The notes under the pieces were generated by a model that saw only the letters and a program-made list of their open reading frames with translations, did not search any database and had not been told where the DNA came from. 64,000 bases of DNA from Planctomycetota bacterium (GTDB lineage Bacteria; Planctomycetota; Phycisphaerae; UBA1845; UTPLA1), in contig JADJRI010000017.1 of assembly GCA_016712275.1 (NCBI GenBank), forward strand, positions 10,699-74,698, read 5' to 3'. Position numbers and translations under genes: made by a program. Within the stretch, counting starts at the first letter, position 1; every line of letters begins with the position of its first letter. This document shows, piece after piece, positions 62,231 to 64,000 of this stretch.

Positions 62231-62439
62231 AAGGCGCCTCTGTCCCTCCATTTCATCCGGGAATTCTCATTGTTTTTGCATCGCACCAGAACGGCGAACA
62301 GGGTGATTTGTCAAGAACGGCGCCGCCGCAGCCCCTTTATTAAGGATGTCACGAATTCCCCTTGTTTTTCACTATGGATGACAGGCCGTTGGTGTGATAA
62401 TCGGCTTCGTTCGCCGTTCTAGAGTGGTCGGAGTTGTGC
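62231..62439. promoter_or_regulatory. Divergent region with inverted and direct repeats
   Basis: 209 bases between divergent genes. AGAACGGCGAAC (62288-62299) is repeated inverted as GTTCGCCGTTCT (62409-62420). Two direct repeats read GAATTCTCATTGTTTTT (62261-62277) and GAATTCCCCTTGTTTTT (62353-62369). Each divergent gene therefore carries one copy of both elements. Confidence 0.5.
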
Positions 62440-64000
62440 GTGGACATATTTGTCGGCATCATTCTTGTTGTCGGATTTATCACAATCATCGGCCACGGCA
62501 TTTGGATGGCTGCGGCCTGGGTGCTTCGTGGCGGAAGGCCGAGGCAGGATCGGGCCGGCCATGAGCCGACGCTCAACGACGACCGCGCAGCGGTCGCGCG
62601 TTACCTTCAACATCTCGAATCGTACGAATTAATCGATGCGACGACGCGAGCGCATTGGATGCGCCTTGTCGCGAAGGAATCACGGGAATCCTTGACGTCG
62701 CGGGAACCGGCGCCGCTTACGCCAATTTCAAGCCCCGTTGAGACACCCCTTTCAGACGCCGGGGATGTGCCCGAAAAAGAAGAAGTGATTGCCGAGTTGT
62801 GGCCGTCCGAGCCAACGCCGCCGTCGCCCATCATTGCAAAGCCAACGGCTGCCGGCACCACACCGGAAAAAAAGGACGCATTCGATCGGTTGATTGCCGC
62901 AAAATCAACCACGGCGCCGGCGCGCTTTGCATCGCCCGTTGCTCCCGCAACGCCCGCACCGCCGCCGGAACCACGCCGGCCGCTTAGCGAGGTGCTGGCC
63001 GGCTTCATGGCCGAAAAGAACATTCGCTGGGGCGAATTGATCGGCGGCTTGCTGATTATCTGCTGCTCGACGGCGCTGGTGATCAGCCTGTGGTCGCGCA
63101 TCGAATCGATCCCCATTTTGAAATTCATCATCTTCACTGTGGTGACATCCGCTCTGGCCGGTGCGGGGTTGTTTATTCACCACCGCTGGAAACTGCCCAC
63201 GACCGGGCACGCGATTCTGGTCATTTCGACAATGCTGGTTCCGCTGAACTTGCTGGCGTTTGCCGCATTTTCCAGCGCGGGCGAACTTGGCGGCGGCGTT
63301 GTCATTGGCTTGGAGGCCGTTGCATTGCGGCTTCTGGCTGGCTGACTTTATTGGCGGGGCGGGTCGTCTTGCCAAGAATCGCCGGGATTATGGCACTCGG
63401 TGTCATGCTCCTTTCGATCATGTCGCCGATCATGCGATACTGGTCGCCGACCGGAAACGCGGCATTCATGATCGCGGCGTTGATTCCGGTGGCGCTTTAC
63501 GCGCTGGTCATGGCACTTTCATGGCGCAAGCACGTTGATAACAACGTGCTTGAGGACGACGACGCTCGGCGCATTCTCCTTCAACTGGGGATTCAGACTT
63601 TCGCATGTATGGCGCCGCTGGGCCTGCTGGGATATCAATCCGGCAACATCGTGGGTGTATTACGCGTGCTGTCGCCGGTCTTGTGTGCCATGGCGGGACC
63701 GGCATTGATGATCGGTTTGCTCCTGTGGAGACGATTCCCCGCGAAATTGACCGGGACCCATCGCACAACGGCCGCCGCCATCGCGCTGGTTGCGTCGGCC
63801 GTCATGTTGCTTGGCGTGGCGGCGGCATGGCCCGTGCCGTCGAGCGTACTGCCGGCGCTGCTGGTCAATGCGGTTGCGATTTGTGGACTGGCGTGGAAGT
63901 CACGACGACCGGAAGCCCATGGCGCGGCGGCGGCCGTCGGCTCTTTGATTTTAGTCTTTGCCGCGCAATTGCTGCTGGGACGGGTGGGCTGGAATGAGAC
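62440..64000 (+). CDS. Multipass membrane protein, 3' truncated, one frameshift
   Basis: The gene runs off the window. GTG at 62440 has GGAG 7 bases upstream. One membrane helix (FVGIILVVGFITIIGHGIWMAA), a Pro/Ala/Thr-rich cytoplasmic region to about residue 180, then many helices (LIGGLLIICCSTALVISLW). The frame closes near 63342; one missing base near 63330 restores SGWLTLLAGRVVLPRIAG and continuous hydrophobic segments to the window end. Unknown function; resembles DUF2157-type proteins only in layout. Confidence 0.6.

Noticed and set aside
1..64000. Genome-wide programmed frameshifting
   Set aside because: Shifts go both ways, have no common slippery site, and in rnfC only base removal restores the cluster Cys.

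Overview
The window is a GC-rich bacterial chromosome segment, most likely from the Planctomycetota (Phycisphaerae-like). I infer this from several things: a membrane protein ending in the CxxCGYDLR...CPxCG ribbon typical of that phylum; TSP3-repeat and beta-helix exoproteins; a pseudopilin-like H-x-G-DG tail (FVDGHVEF); many lipoproteins; HflK/HflC multiplication; and lpxA, which implies a lipid A outer membrane. No 16S, tRNA or other RNA gene was found, so the phylum is an inference.

Layout. 1-4434: 3' end of lpxA, an RnfC-RnfD pair and a PilT-type ATPase. 4583-11510: a metal-efflux RND operon (small Cys-rich protein, outer-membrane channel, adaptor with three CxxHx6CxxC modules, CzcA/CusA pump). 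11511-16187 (minus): a large secreted beta-helix/TSP3 protein. 16710-20595: acyl-CoA dehydrogenase, a small lipoprotein, a zinc-ribbon membrane protein and an alpha/beta hydrolase. 20799-30176 (minus): a seven-gene unit coding for a membrane protein, three SPFH proteins (HflK-, HflC- and HflK-like), an ABC ATPase, an ABC permease and a large anchored protein. A second, related ABC permease faces away from it, followed by a His-rich P1B ATPase. 34134-41682: PDZ-hydrolase fusion, lipoprotein, guaA, PhzF-like enzyme, FMN reductase and an AmrS-type radical SAM protein. 41746-50919: secreted or lipid-anchored proteins of largely unknown role and a multipass membrane protein. 51131-58431: universal stress protein, GNAT-nitrilase fusion, two unknown genes, a poly-Gly-linked protein, a 21-bp tandem repeat tract, and a GMC oxidoreductase with a coupled PLP enzyme. 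58476-62230 (minus): a surface-sugar cluster (DUF354, GT2, MocA-hexapeptide fusion). 62440-end: start of a multipass membrane protein.

The strongest window-wide feature is the density of single-base frameshifts. About thirty occur in more than twenty genes, including essential guaA, and both +1 and -1 shifts are seen. In nearly every case, restoring one base gives a well conserved protein on both sides. I read these as uncorrected sequencing or assembly indels rather than pseudogenes, and I give the full span of each interrupted gene. Shift positions come from reading the conserved frame on each side and are good to about 10 bases.

The most interesting biology is the SPFH-ABC unit with its second permease, the 21-bp palindromic repeat tract upstream of the GMC oxidoreductase, the Cys/His modules of the RND adaptor, and the secreted protein carrying an internal pseudopilin-like tail.
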